From: Pseudogulbenkiania sp. MAI-1
Lineage (GTDB): Bacteria; Pseudomonadota; Gammaproteobacteria; Burkholderiales; Chromobacteriaceae
Assembly: GCF_000527175.1 (NCBI RefSeq)
Contig: NZ_AZUR01000001.1
Coordinates: 1-64,000, forward strand
Reading direction: 5' to 3'
DNA: 64,000 nt
In this document: positions 9,553-18,778 of the stretch, one piece after another
How positions within the stretch are numbered: position 1 is the stretch's first letter
Layout: each line of letters starts with the position of its first letter
Position numbers and translations under genes: made by a program
The notes under the pieces: generated by a model
What the model saw: only the letters and a program-made list of their open reading frames with translations
What the model was told of the DNA's origin: nothing
The model's database searches: none

Positions 9553-11448
9553 ATGACAATTCGTCTTCCATCCCGTCCGCTGCCTTTCCCGTTGGAAAGC
9601 GCGATGGGCTATTTGCTGCGCCTTGGCGTGGCCAACGATTTTGCCTCGCTGACCTGGTTGCAGGCTTATCGCAAGCATGTGGCAATCGAGGTAAAAGACT
9701 TCGAACAGTTTTTTCTACAAGCAACAGGTCACCCGCCCCATACCCTTCAACAACTCTGGGGGCCTTCCAGCTCGGCGCTTCCGGCACGGCCAGAAAAGAG
9801 GCTGGGGATCAAAACGATCTACTGGAACCTTCACCATCGCCGCTGGTGCCCGGATTGCTTGCGTGAAAAGCCCTACTGGAAAGCAGAATGGCTGGTCACC
9901 TTGCAGGTGGCCTGCCCAGTTCATCAACGTGCGCTCCATGAGCAATGCCCCGCCTGCCACCAGCCCGTGGGTTGGTACAGTGGTGGGCTGACACTGTGCC
10001 GCTGTGGTCAGCCTTTGGATGAGGGGCCGGTAACCACGGTATCGCCCGCCGTTCTCGAGATTTCCCGGCTCATCAGCGACAAGTTTGCCGCCGCCTGCGG
10101 AATGTCTTCGTCCGAATCGGTACCATCAACGACCCTCGACACATTGCTGGAGCCGGTACACCTTGCCAGGCTACTCGATCTGGTGTGGACGCTCGGCTGT
10201 TACACCCATGACCGATCACTCAAGAAGCCGCTGAAAGTACAGGATCACCACCGCGTGCACGTCGCGCTACCGATTGTCGAGAGTGGTAGTGCCTTGCTGG
10301 TGCGCTGGCCGCAGGCCTTTCACGACTTCATGTCAGACCTGTCCGATCAATCGCAGCAATACGCCCTCAATCTCCGGCTGTTTCTAGGGATCCATCTACA
10401 GGCCCTCAGCAAGGCGCTCAGCCATCCGGAGTTGCATTTCGTCCGCCACGAGTTTGAACGGTTTGTCTCCGATAAGTGGAAGGGGGTCATCGTTAATCGA
10501 CATCGTTTCGTGAACCAGTACATTGCCGACCATCACTCAGTCATTACCGCCAAAGAGGCGGCAGAGATGCTGGATATCACCCGGAAGAAGGTGGTGGCCT
10601 TGGTCAATGAAGGACACATTCGGGGCTGGTACCCGGAGTCGCAGGGAAGCCGGCAATTTTTGGTCGTCGACCGGGAGTCGGTAAACCGTTTCAAGCAGGG
10701 AAGTGATGGTCAGTTGTTCAACCTGATGGGGGCCGCCGAGTATCTCGGTACGACCAAGGGGCGGATGCGGCTCTTTGTCGCATCGGGATTGCTGTCACCG
10801 GCGTATCGTCCCGAAGGCAAGGCTGAATCGTATGCTAATTGGGTTTTTGAGAAAAAGGAGCTGGATCGCTTGCTGGGTGGGCTGGAGGTAAAGCTGCATG
10901 CCACTCCAGACTGTGTCAGCCTGGTTTCATTGGCGCAGATCTGTCGCGGCCGTACCCGCGATGGTGCAGACTTGGTAACCGTATTGCAGGCTCTCCAGGA
11001 GGGAAAGCTTCAGGTGGTCGCCAGAGATCCGTGCAGGCGGGGGCTGCAGGGCTTGCTATTGGAACGAGAGCAGTTTGAGTCCTGGTTTGCCGGGATACTG
11101 CCAGAAAAGCAGGTGTTCGCCTTGGCTCCGGCCGCCCGCTATTTGGGCATCAAGGAACATGTGTTGTACTGGTTGCGCGACCGAGGGTTGCTATTTGGTT
11201 TTGTGTATCCGGATGGGCCAAACAAACCCCGGCTCACGCGAGAGACGCTAGATCGCTTCAAGGAGCGTTACGTCTGGGGCCGCATGCTGGGGCAGTTGAC
11301 CGGCTTTGGCGAAAAGTCGGCGTCTCGTGCCATGTTGGCCCAGGGAGTGTGGCCCGTTACCGGCCCATCCGTGGATGGGGGGACGACCTATCTGTTTCTG
11401 CGAGCTGATGTTGAGGTGTACCTCGCGCAAAAGCGTCGACTCGAATAG
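9553..11448 (+). CDS. tniQ: TniQ/TnsD-like target-selector protein
   Basis: TniQ-family proteins choose the insertion site and load TnsC. The N-terminal third carries a TniQ zinc-ribbon pattern: WCPDCLREKPYW, then ACPVHQRALHEQCPACHQPV, then LCRCGQPL. After about residue 325 the protein contains repeated helix-turn-helix-like units (ITAKEAAEMLDITRKKVVAL, LMGAAEYLGTTKGRMRLFVA, LAPAARYLGIKEHVLYWLRD), which would provide sequence-specific DNA binding as in TnsD. At 631 aa it is long enough to be a site-specific TnsD rather than a short CRISPR-type TniQ. With insertion 10 bp after gyrB, the likely target is the gyrB 3' end (inference). Its start codon is controlled by the hairpin described at 9515-9545. 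Confidence 0.9.
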   Translation: MTIRLPSRPLPFPLESAMGYLLRLGVANDFASLTWLQAYRKHVAIEVKDFEQFFLQATGHPPHTLQQLWGPSSSALPARPEKRLGIKTIYWNLHHRRWCPDCLREKPYWKAEWLVTLQVACPVHQRALHEQCPACHQPVGWYSGGLTLCRCGQPLDEGPVTTVSPAVLEISRLISDKFAAACGMSSSESVPSTTLDTLLEPVHLARLLDLVWTLGCYTHDRSLKKPLKVQDHHRVHVALPIVESGSALLVRWPQAFHDFMSDLSDQSQQYALNLRLFLGIHLQALSKALSHPELHFVRHEFERFVSDKWKGVIVNRHRFVNQYIADHHSVITAKEAAEMLDITRKKVVALVNEGHIRGWYPESQGSRQFLVVDRESVNRFKQGSDGQLFNLMGAAEYLGTTKGRMRLFVASGLLSPAYRPEGKAESYANWVFEKKELDRLLGGLEVKLHATPDCVSLVSLAQICRGRTRDGADLVTVLQALQEGKLQVVARDPCRRGLQGLLLEREQFESWFAGILPEKQVFALAPAARYLGIKEHVLYWLRDRGLLFGFVYPDGPNKPRLTRETLDRFKERYVWGRMLGQLTGFGEKSASRAMLAQGVWPVTGPSVDGGTTYLFLRADVEVYLAQKRRLE

Positions 11449-11517
11449 ACGTGGCCACGCCCCAGTCTGCTGAGACACGGCTGCAGGCGAATGTCTTGGT
11501 ACATTTACAGATCACAA

Positions 11518-11539
11518 AAGGGGTCATTAGTTACCCCTT
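11518..11539 (+). promoter_or_regulatory. Inverted repeat before the HTH gene
   Basis: AAGGGGT (11518-11524) and ACCCCTT (11533-11539) form a dyad about 23 bp upstream of the HTH gene start. This is the position expected for an autoregulatory operator of the encoded repressor. Confidence 0.5.
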
Positions 11540-11561
11540 AAGGCAAGTTTGTAGGTGTGAT

Positions 11562-11909
11562 ATGACCCGAAAGACACTGGGAACCACGGCCCTTCCCGAC
11601 AAGGTGCAGGTAGCCATTCAAAAACTTGGGATGGACATCAAATTGGCTCGCCAGCGTCGAGTCATGACGCAAGAGGCACTAGCAAAAAACATGTTTGTGA
11701 CCGCAAAGACGGTTCGGCGTGTCGAGGCGGGCGATCCGGGCGTCAGTCTTGGCGTTTATGCCAGCGCCTTGTTTGTCCTTGGTTTTGCTGACCGCTTGGC
11801 GCAGATTGCTGCGCCCGAGACTGACCAGTTTGCCAACTGGCAACAGAGGCATAACATGCCTAAGCGGGTAAGGCAGAAGAAGGACAAAGATGATCGCTTG
11901 GATTTCTAA
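11562..11909 (+). CDS. XRE/HipB-like helix-turn-helix regulator
   Basis: A small DNA-binding protein of 115 aa with an XRE-type helix-turn-helix: IKLARQRRVMTQEALAKNMF and VTAKTVRRVEAGDPGVSLG, then YASALFVLGFADRLAQIAAP. That layout is seen in HipB-like regulators. No HipA kinase follows. The next gene is a DnaQ-like exonuclease. ATG at 11562 is preferred because the helix-turn-helix begins soon after it and AGGTG precedes it. An upstream dyad (11518-11539) suggests autoregulation. Role within the transposon is unknown. Confidence 0.75.
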   Translation: MTRKTLGTTALPDKVQVAIQKLGMDIKLARQRRVMTQEALAKNMFVTAKTVRRVEAGDPGVSLGVYASALFVLGFADRLAQIAAPETDQFANWQQRHNMPKRVRQKKDKDDRLDF

Positions 11910-11930
11910 TCTCGGTGCGAGGAACCTCTG

Positions 11931-12452
11931 ATGCTTGTGTTTGTGGATACCGAGTTTACCGACTTCATCCAGATCGACCTGATCAGTATCGGGTTGGTGA
12001 CGGAGGATGGGCGCGAGTTCTATGCCGAGCGCAACGATTATCGGCGTGAGGATTGCAACGACTTTGTGGTGTCAGGCGTACTACCCTTGTTGCACCGTAT
12101 TCCTGATGCCCGATGCAGCGAAGCGCATCTTTCCTTCCGCTTGCGGGAATGGTTCGAGGACCTGGGCGAGCCGGTAACGCTGGTTTTCGACTATTTTGCG
12201 GATTGGGAGCTGCTGGCTGATGCGTTGCTGGGTGGTGGAATACACGAACACCTACCCACCAACGTGGGGGAAAAGTGGTTGCTGTCGCACGAGATCGTCA
12301 GCGACCCGATTTTCCAGCAAGCACTGATGGCCACGTATAGCTCCGACTGGCCTCCACACCATGCTCTCGCGGACGCACGTGCGCTGCGTGCCGGGTTTCT
12401 GGCATGGCAAGCAGCGAACCCGGAGCGTGCCCCTGAGGAGCTACAACCATGA
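11931..12452 (+). CDS. DnaQ-like 3'-5' exonuclease family protein
   Basis: A 173-aa protein with the acidic motifs of the RNase H/DnaQ exonuclease fold: FVDTEFTDF at the N-terminus (DxE), VFDYFADWELL in the middle, and PHHALADARALRAGF near the C-terminus (HxxxxD). It resembles small 3'-5' exoribonucleases of the Rv2179c type more than a polymerase proofreading subunit. It lies 21 bp after the HTH gene and overlaps the following gene by 4 nt, so the three genes form one operon. It could act in RNA processing or in defence. Substrate is not predictable from the sequence. Confidence 0.7.
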   Translation: MLVFVDTEFTDFIQIDLISIGLVTEDGREFYAERNDYRREDCNDFVVSGVLPLLHRIPDARCSEAHLSFRLREWFEDLGEPVTLVFDYFADWELLADALLGGGIHEHLPTNVGEKWLLSHEIVSDPIFQQALMATYSSDWPPHHALADARALRAGFLAWQAANPERAPEELQP

Positions 12453-12877
12453 GCGATCTATCTGAGAAAGCCCGGCTGGAAGTGTTAGCTGCCATCGGTC
12501 TACACGCGTTGCGCGACATGCAGGGGCAGCCGGAACGCATCCAGGCACTGTTTAATTCGCTGATGCCGCTTTTCCGCGACCGTATCCCACACCACAAGCT
12601 ATTATCGCACCTGTGCCAAGAGGCCCGCGCACCACGAGACATAACGCCAGGAAAAATGGCCGTGGTGGACTGTAACGGTGGCTGGTTTGCCGCCACGTTG
12701 GCCGATGACCGAGTGATCGAAAGAGCCGACGTGGAGCAACTGGGCGAAGAGTTGCTGCACCTGGGGTATACACCGGACAGTGTGAGAATCGTCGATCAGG
12801 CGGATGACCCTGAACGGTCATTGTCTGCAGAGCAGCGAATGGCATTGATTGCCGCAATGAGCAAAGGTGACGTATGA
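12449..12877 (+). CDS. Hypothetical protein of the HTH-exonuclease operon
   Basis: A 142-aa soluble protein I do not recognise. It overlaps the exonuclease gene by 4 nt (ATGA), indicating translational coupling and probably a shared function. The N-terminal half is helical and charged (LSEKARLEVLAAIGLHALRD). A central segment is VVDCNGGWFAATLADDRVI. No signal peptide or membrane segment is visible. Confidence 0.6.
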   Translation: MSDLSEKARLEVLAAIGLHALRDMQGQPERIQALFNSLMPLFRDRIPHHKLLSHLCQEARAPRDITPGKMAVVDCNGGWFAATLADDRVIERADVEQLGEELLHLGYTPDSVRIVDQADDPERSLSAEQRMALIAAMSKGDV

Positions 12878-13532
12878 GAGTCGGGTAGCTGACACAGCAT
12901 TGCTGCCTGGGCACAGTGTGGTTGGGGCTCGACACTGCTCCCTGCTATCGTTCATCAATAATCCACTATTGGTTTCGACGCCATGAAGAGCCCTCACCTC
13001 AATATAACCAAGGCGCTCAGACACGTCGGGCAGGTTGATGTGTGCGAGCAGGTCCGCTCCTTCGTGAACAAGACGGAAGGCGTGGTGCAGCAGCATGCCT
13101 CGTCACAGACCGTCTATACGCGCCATGCCGGCGATGAGTCGTTTTGCAGAAATCATCTGCGAAATATCAAGACACGCGGGTGAGGTGACCTGCTAGTCTG
13201 GTGGCAGGGCTGGTTCGCAATGAATCTATGCCCCTGTCGTTGGTAGCCAACCGATGCCAGGTTGGGTTCAGATGAGTGTGGTTTCAACGAACCTAACAGG
13301 GACTTCTAATGTTCGGTGGCAACTGTTAGCCCATGCGCCCTTCCATATTCCGTGCCAAAGTGTAGCCATTACACCGACGGTGGAGTGGACCACGCCATCC
13401 ATTAAAATTCATACATCATGTGCAATGCACGGCAGGCTTTTAGAAGTCATGTGTATGCTGATAGTATATTGCATGGCATGGTTTCTTGCGATTGTGCATA
13501 CTATCTAAAACAACCCATATTGAGGGCCGGGA
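12878..13532 (+). other. Non-coding stretch between cargo modules
   Basis: I see no convincing gene in about 650 bp. Two short open frames (12983-13183 and 13254-13508) lack family features and good start sites. The last 150 bp become AT-rich and probably hold the promoter of the helicase gene. Confidence 0.45.
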
Positions 13533-15902
13533 GTGATTTCACTCGATGAGTTTTTGGCTGCCGTAAATTCAGTGCTCTCTCGGAAACTGAATGATCCTCA
13601 GCTTGAATGTGTTAAGCACCCACAGTCACCTGCATTGATGATCGTCGCGGGGCCTGGCTCCGGCAAGACCACAGTCTTGGTCTTGCGGGCCTTGCGTCAC
13701 GTGTTAGTTGACAGAATGCCCCCGGACTCCGTGGTCATCACAACCTTCACTCGGAAAGCGGCTGCTGAACTATCCAGTCGCCTCATCAGCTGGGGCTTGA
13801 AGCTCGTTGATCACTTCCGCGCGGAGGCCGTGGTATCAGGTGATGATGCCAGGGACAATTGGCTTGCAAGTCTTGATATCAACGCCATTCAAGCGGGTAC
13901 CCTTGATAGCTTCTGTCAGCAATGGCTGGGCAGCACACGGCAAGTTGGTTCTCCGGCCCCTGTGATGTTAGAAGAGTTTGCGGCGCACTTTGTATATCGC
14001 CGCAAAGTCTTCTCCCCAGCCTATTATCGCGCTGGGCAGCAGGCAACTCTCGATCCCTATCTGGCCCAGTTTAGTTTCGAGCAGCAAGTGCCTCGCAATC
14101 AAGGCCAAGCCTGTGACCTCTCGATCACGGTTAACAACCGATTGATCCAGGACTTGGTCGACGTTAGAACATACGGCACAAGTGGAAATGCTGAGCAGGC
14201 TCAGGCGACCTTACTTGCTGACTACCGTCAGTATCTCCAAGGTCAGCAGATGTTCGACTTTTCCCTTTGTTCTGAACGTATCCTCGAAGGCTTCAAAGCT
14301 GGCACCCTATATCCTGGCCTTACCCCAATACATGCACTTCTGGTTGATGAGTACCAAGATACAAACCCGATGCAAGAAGCGATTTACTTTGAGATCGTGC
14401 GGCAATCAGGTTGCGCCTTTGCCGTTGTTGGAGATGATGATCAGGCGCTATACCGATTTCGGGGCGCAACCGTTGAGCTGTTTACAAACTTTCAGCAGCG
14501 CTATTCCAGTGTGATAGTGGGTGCAACTAGCCGCCTTGTCTATTTGGTTACCAACCACCGTTCGACCCCGGAGATCATCCAGCTATTCAATGATTTTTCA
14601 CAGCATGATCCTTTGTTCATGGCTGCACGGGTGGCGGGAAAGCCGGCGATCGCACCGTTTAACCCGAGCCGTGGTGTTCCGGTGCTAGGAATGTTCAGAG
14701 ACTCAATGGCGGATCTGTCTGCGGATCTGTCGCAATTTCTAGTGGATGTATTCCAAGGGGCAGGACGAACAATTCCTGGTACCTCTGTCACTTTGCGTGC
14801 GAGCACAGAAGGCGGTGCCATCGGGGACGCTGTCTTGCTTGCTTCAAGTGTACGGGAATACAAGGATGATAATAAGGGGGGGCTTGTGGAGCGTCTCCCC
14901 GTTCAAATGCGCCAGCATCTCCAAAGTGCTGGACTCGGTGTATTCAATCCTCGTGGGCAAGACTTACGCGATATTTTGAGTGTGCAGCGATTATTGGGTC
15001 TTATATTACTTTGTATTGACCCCTCGGATGCAATAGAAATAGGAATGCCACTAACCCGTGATACCCAGCGGTATATTCCCCAATGGCGGTTGGCCGCTCA
15101 AACGTTTCTGACTTCAAATCCAGCTCCGCACACGCACACTGCATCCTTGAGTACCTATGTAAATGGGTGGCGTACTCGTATAGCAACGTCTGGCACTTGG
15201 CCAGATGACATTCCGCTACTCGATCTGCTGTACAAGTTGATTGTGTGGATGCCTGAGTTTCAGCGCGACCCGGAGCACCAAGTGTATCTAGAAGCCATCA
15301 TGCGTTGCGTGGTGCAAGGAGCTCATTATTCGAGTTATGGGTTCGCGATTCTGGAGCGCGCGCCACACGACTCGCGCAGCCGTTCTGTCGTGATCACGGA
15401 CCTACTCGCGCCCATTGCCGAGAAGGTGATCGAGATCGACGAAGATTTGCTGTTTGCTATTCCAAGAAACCGTCTCAACATCATGACGATTCACCAGTCC
15501 AAAGGGTTGGAGTACCCACTGGTGATCATTGACATCGGATCAGAATTTAAGACTAACCATGCTAAACAGGCTTTTCGTCGGTTTCCCCGAGACCCATCAA
15601 GTACCGTTTTGATGGAATCGGCGCTTGCCCCGCACACACCTGTTGGCGCGATACGTATTGCACGAAGCAACATTGATCGAACATTTGATGATTTGATGCG
15701 GCTTTATTATGTTGCCTACAGTCGAGCACAGGTTGCTCTGCTGCTTGTTGGCCTAACCAAGAGCATTGAATACAAAACAACAGTCCAAAACATCGCCACG
15801 TTCTGGAGGCGCGATGGCTCTTGGTCGTGGAGAAACAATAACCCTCCACTTACTCGTGCCACGCCAACACGGCCGGAACGTATGCCACTAACTCTGCTTT
15901 GA
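13533..15902 (+). CDS. UvrD/Rep-like superfamily 1 helicase
   Basis: A 789-aa SF1A helicase with the full motif set: Walker A IVAGPGSGKTTVL, motif Ia ITTFTRKAAAEL, motif II LLVDEYQDTNPMQ, motif III VVGDDDQALYRFRGA, motif IV VTNHRSTPEII, motif V LNIMTIHQSKGLEYPLV and motif VI RLYYVAYSRAQVALLLV. It begins with GTG at 13533 behind a purine-rich stretch. The partner gene 9 bp downstream encodes a Cas4/RecB-like nuclease, so the pair may work as a helicase-nuclease, analogous to AddAB or the UvrD subunits of defence systems. It has no nuclease domain of its own. The C-terminus ends shortly after motif VI. Confidence 0.88.
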   Translation: MISLDEFLAAVNSVLSRKLNDPQLECVKHPQSPALMIVAGPGSGKTTVLVLRALRHVLVDRMPPDSVVITTFTRKAAAELSSRLISWGLKLVDHFRAEAVVSGDDARDNWLASLDINAIQAGTLDSFCQQWLGSTRQVGSPAPVMLEEFAAHFVYRRKVFSPAYYRAGQQATLDPYLAQFSFEQQVPRNQGQACDLSITVNNRLIQDLVDVRTYGTSGNAEQAQATLLADYRQYLQGQQMFDFSLCSERILEGFKAGTLYPGLTPIHALLVDEYQDTNPMQEAIYFEIVRQSGCAFAVVGDDDQALYRFRGATVELFTNFQQRYSSVIVGATSRLVYLVTNHRSTPEIIQLFNDFSQHDPLFMAARVAGKPAIAPFNPSRGVPVLGMFRDSMADLSADLSQFLVDVFQGAGRTIPGTSVTLRASTEGGAIGDAVLLASSVREYKDDNKGGLVERLPVQMRQHLQSAGLGVFNPRGQDLRDILSVQRLLGLILLCIDPSDAIEIGMPLTRDTQRYIPQWRLAAQTFLTSNPAPHTHTASLSTYVNGWRTRIATSGTWPDDIPLLDLLYKLIVWMPEFQRDPEHQVYLEAIMRCVVQGAHYSSYGFAILERAPHDSRSRSVVITDLLAPIAEKVIEIDEDLLFAIPRNRLNIMTIHQSKGLEYPLVIIDIGSEFKTNHAKQAFRRFPRDPSSTVLMESALAPHTPVGAIRIARSNIDRTFDDLMRLYYVAYSRAQVALLLVGLTKSIEYKTTVQNIATFWRRDGSWSWRNNNPPLTRATPTRPERMPLTLL

Positions 15903-15911
15903 GCAAATCAT

Positions 15912-17111
15912 ATGGCCCTCGACGCACGACACGAACCGACCACTATTCCTAGCTATAGCCTTACTGGGGACTTGTTGTCCTACCTTCGGTGCGGCCTGCA
16001 GTATAGGTATCAAAATGGGAGCGCTTTGCCGCCTGCACGCCCTGTCCAATTATGGTTTGGTGAGTTCATCCATGGTGTGATGGAGATGGCTTACACTTTG
16101 TGGAAACAAAGAGGTATCCCGCTCCCTTGGCCGTCGACTACGATTGAGTGGAATGAGCGCGAACAGGGCAAAGGTCTTCCAGAGCACGATATTGGTGAAA
16201 TCGGGCGACGCGTAGAGGCTGTACTCGCAGTGCAGGGTAAGATTCCGCGTAACCGTGATGCAAGGATGACCGCATATGCACGTGCGGCAGCAGCCATTAA
16301 CCTCATTGGTCCTCACCTGTTCCCTCTAGTCGTATTCGCCGAAGAACCCTTAGCGGGGTCTCGTCCACTGCCCCCTGTGTCTGGCATAGCCAGCTTGCGG
16401 GCTGAACGCTACGGAGTTACTGGCGTTGCTGACGTGTTAACCAATATCAGTCTGAGCCAGGTACCCACCAATAATCTGCTACGAGTTGCGATTGAACGCG
16501 AACTGAAGCTACAAGGCGTGGCCTTGCCTCCTGAGTTTGAAGTGATTGTTGACTATAAAGGGGCAGCTCGCCCGGACATCGGATACGAGCAGAAAGACTA
16601 TTGGCAACAGCATGACTGGCAGATCCAGATGTACGCGTGGTTGCGTGCACGAAAAGCGGAAACCAAGCCTGTTGTCGCAGGTGTAGTTCTATATGTAAAT
16701 GAGTTGTTGCCTAGTACAACCGATGTTATCGGGTTACGTAGCCAAATTCGGGGCGGAAAGTCCGATGTTGTGCCTGAAAGAGGAAGCGAGGACTATTACG
16801 TTCTGCAAACTGCTCGCGCCGGATCTGATGCACGGAGTGAGTTGAGCGAGTCCTTCCGAATTCAGCGGGCTCTTAGGGTTATCCCTGTTACGCCAACCAG
16901 CATGCAGGCAGCAGGTCAGGCTTTCGATCATGTCGTACTCGATATCGAGCAACGGATCTCGTCAGAGATCGCTCTTGGTGATATTTCACATGTATGGCAA
17001 CCTTCTTGCCAAGACACTAGTACCTGTATAGCGTGCGACTTCAGGTACTTTTGCCCTCAGCCCGCAGGTAAGGATGCTTCATATGTGATTGAGCCGCCTC
17101 CTGTACCATGA
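15912..17111 (+). CDS. PD-(D/E)XK nuclease of the RecB/Cas4 type with Fe-S cysteines
   Basis: A 399-aa nuclease partner of the upstream helicase. The conserved RecB-family positions are visible: LWFGEFIHGVMEMAY (His), FEVIVDYKGAARPD (D and K) and WQIQMYAWLRARK (the QxxxY motif). One cysteine lies near the N-terminus (LSYLRCGLQYRY). Three more lie at the C-terminus (TCIACDFRYFCPQ), the arrangement that holds a 4Fe-4S cluster in Cas4 and AddB. It probably processes DNA ends together with the helicase. A decayed IS follows, so the operon's 3' side may be disturbed. Confidence 0.8.
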   Translation: MALDARHEPTTIPSYSLTGDLLSYLRCGLQYRYQNGSALPPARPVQLWFGEFIHGVMEMAYTLWKQRGIPLPWPSTTIEWNEREQGKGLPEHDIGEIGRRVEAVLAVQGKIPRNRDARMTAYARAAAAINLIGPHLFPLVVFAEEPLAGSRPLPPVSGIASLRAERYGVTGVADVLTNISLSQVPTNNLLRVAIERELKLQGVALPPEFEVIVDYKGAARPDIGYEQKDYWQQHDWQIQMYAWLRARKAETKPVVAGVVLYVNELLPSTTDVIGLRSQIRGGKSDVVPERGSEDYYVLQTARAGSDARSELSESFRIQRALRVIPVTPTSMQAAGQAFDHVVLDIEQRISSEIALGDISHVWQPSCQDTSTCIACDFRYFCPQPAGKDASYVIEPPPVP

Positions 17112-17139
17112 GCCGCCCTGGGCTCTCGCGGTTGATCTG

Positions 17140-17750
17140 TCCAGCTCCCCGTGAACACTAACTTAAGGTGGATAATCACCACCAAGGCGCAGTGTCCATG
17201 ACCAAAACCTGATGTACTTGCCCCGAGGCTCTCAAACACGAGCTGTTGAGTAGGTGTTACCTGGCAATCCATTGCGGCATGTCGCCCAGGCTTTCGACAT
17301 CACTGAATCGATTCTGGGCAAATGGAAGCGGCAGCTTCAAGAGCCCGGGGCAGCTGCTTTCCCCAGTCGCGGCAAGCAGAGCGGTGAAGCAGCCAAACTC
17401 AAACGGCTGCGCGACGATCTTGCTCGCGTCACCATGGTGCGCGATGTCCTAAAACAAGCGCTTGCCATCTTCTCGTAACCTACGAAGTGAGATTCCGCGC
17501 GATTCGGACACTATCGGAGCCGTTACCCGGTGACCCCGATGTGCCATTTACTCTTTCGCGTCTCCCGCAGTGGCTACCATGCATGGCTGCACCGTGGTAC
17601 TCGGCCTGTATTCCCGGGCCGTGGTGGTTGGGCTATGCATCATCGGGTGCAGCAAGAGCTTAGACATGCGGCCCTCACGATGGCCGTAGCTCGCCGCAGG
17701 CCTGCTGGGAAAATCATTCTCCACCCAGACCGGGGTAGCCAGTATTGAGG
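17140..17750 (+). pseudogene. Decayed IS3-family transposase remnant
   Basis: Translated pieces match an IS3-type orfA (VAQAFDITESILGKWKRQLQ, then AAKLKRLRDDLARVTMVRDV) followed by fragments of orfB (RMCHLLFRVSRSGYHAWLHR-like, and HPDRGSQY near 17745). Frameshifts and deletions break both frames, and most of the orfB core is missing. I cannot define terminal repeats. The remnant sits between the nuclease gene and the DUF6884-like gene. Confidence 0.75.
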
Positions 17751-17812
17751 CTTTGCCAATTATGACTTAGCCCCCCAAGGGTGCTTGGTTGTTGATGTTG
17801 ATAACTGTAGAA

Positions 17813-17846
17813 TGTCAAAAAATTTTGCCTTGTAGTTAATTTGACA
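17813..17846 (+). promoter_or_regulatory. Dyad overlapping the start of the DUF6884-like gene
   Basis: TGTCAAA (17813-17819) and TTTGACA (17840-17846) form an inverted repeat whose right arm ends on the first base of the ATG at 17846. It could be an operator or an RNA hairpin controlling the modification cluster. Confidence 0.4.
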
Positions 17847-18778
17847 TGCTACTTATAACAAATTGTAGTTCTAAAAAAAGGCCACTTGATGGCCATGTAT
17901 TAAATGCGAGAAGCATGTGCGCCTCCGATCTAGAGAGTTACGCAAGAGCTTGGGTAGATGCTGTGTCGAATGCACCTGCAGTGGCACAAGCGAGGCATCT
18001 CTATGCGGGGCAAGGCGCCGCTTCTGCGCGTGCTACAGAAGAACGCTGTGGTGTTGAACTGCAATTTGTGTCTGCTGGCCTTGGTGTAATTTCTGCAGAT
18101 GAAGTCATACCCCTCTATGACTTAACTGTATCAAAGCTTGGCCCCGGCCCGTGCCATTCACTTGGTTCTTCAGCCACCCCGAGCGCATGGTGGAGTGCTC
18201 TTTGTCGTGCCAGAGGGTGCCAAAATGTGCTGGCTCAGATGATCAAGTGTCGTGACGACCTTGCCATTGTTGCCTTGCCTGAGACGTACCTAGCCATGAT
18301 TGAAGATGACCTTTGTTCGCTTACAGAGGAGCATATGGCTAAGTTGCGAATCATCGTCGCACGGAAAGCAAAGGTCCCTGGCAGGCTGAGGCAATGGGCT
18401 ATTCCATATGATTCTCGACTTAACCAGCTGGCAGGAGCCCGCTCTGGAAGTGTGTCTTCGCTGGCTGCACGCGCAGCGTTCCATTTCATCTCTCTGATCC
18501 GTGAAGTACCCACGCTATTGGATATAGACGCGCAACGGGCCGAGATTCAACGGCTTCTGGATGCCGTGACCCCAGTGGTTAAACCCGTGCGCAAGTTCGC
18601 TAGCGATGATCAGATACTGTCGGCCATTCTAGCGATGAAATCTGATGAACGTTGGGGACGCTCTTATACATTGGGAAAGCTAAGGAATGAACTAGGAATC
18701 GCCTGTGAGGAGCGTAGGTTCAGGGGAATTTTTGCGCAAGCCGAAGCTTGCCTGCATGGTAGTTGTGAGAGACTATGA
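17846..18778 (+). CDS. DUF6884-like protein of the putative DNA-modification cluster
   Basis: A 310-aa protein. The N-terminal part has the layout I associate with DUF6884: LLITNCSSKKRP, RHLYAGQGAASARA, LQFVSAGLGVISADEVIPLYDLTVS. In other genomes such proteins often occur near nucleotide or DNA-modification genes. It overlaps the following DGQHR gene by 4 nt (ATGA), so these proteins are made together. The C-terminal third (from about residue 230) looks like a separate helical domain. No catalytic role can be assigned. Family naming is by recognition only. Confidence 0.6.
   Translation: MLLITNCSSKKRPLDGHVLNARSMCASDLESYARAWVDAVSNAPAVAQARHLYAGQGAASARATEERCGVELQFVSAGLGVISADEVIPLYDLTVSKLGPGPCHSLGSSATPSAWWSALCRARGCQNVLAQMIKCRDDLAIVALPETYLAMIEDDLCSLTEEHMAKLRIIVARKAKVPGRLRQWAIPYDSRLNQLAGARSGSVSSLAARAAFHFISLIREVPTLLDIDAQRAEIQRLLDAVTPVVKPVRKFASDDQILSAILAMKSDERWGRSYTLGKLRNELGIACEERRFRGIFAQAEACLHGSCERL

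Noticed and set aside
11562..12452. A HipBA toxin-antitoxin pair
   Set aside because: The HTH protein resembles HipB, but the next gene has DnaQ-like exonuclease motifs and no kinase motifs.
12983..13508. Two short open frames as genes
   Set aside because: No ribosome binding site, family feature or coding-like composition supports them.
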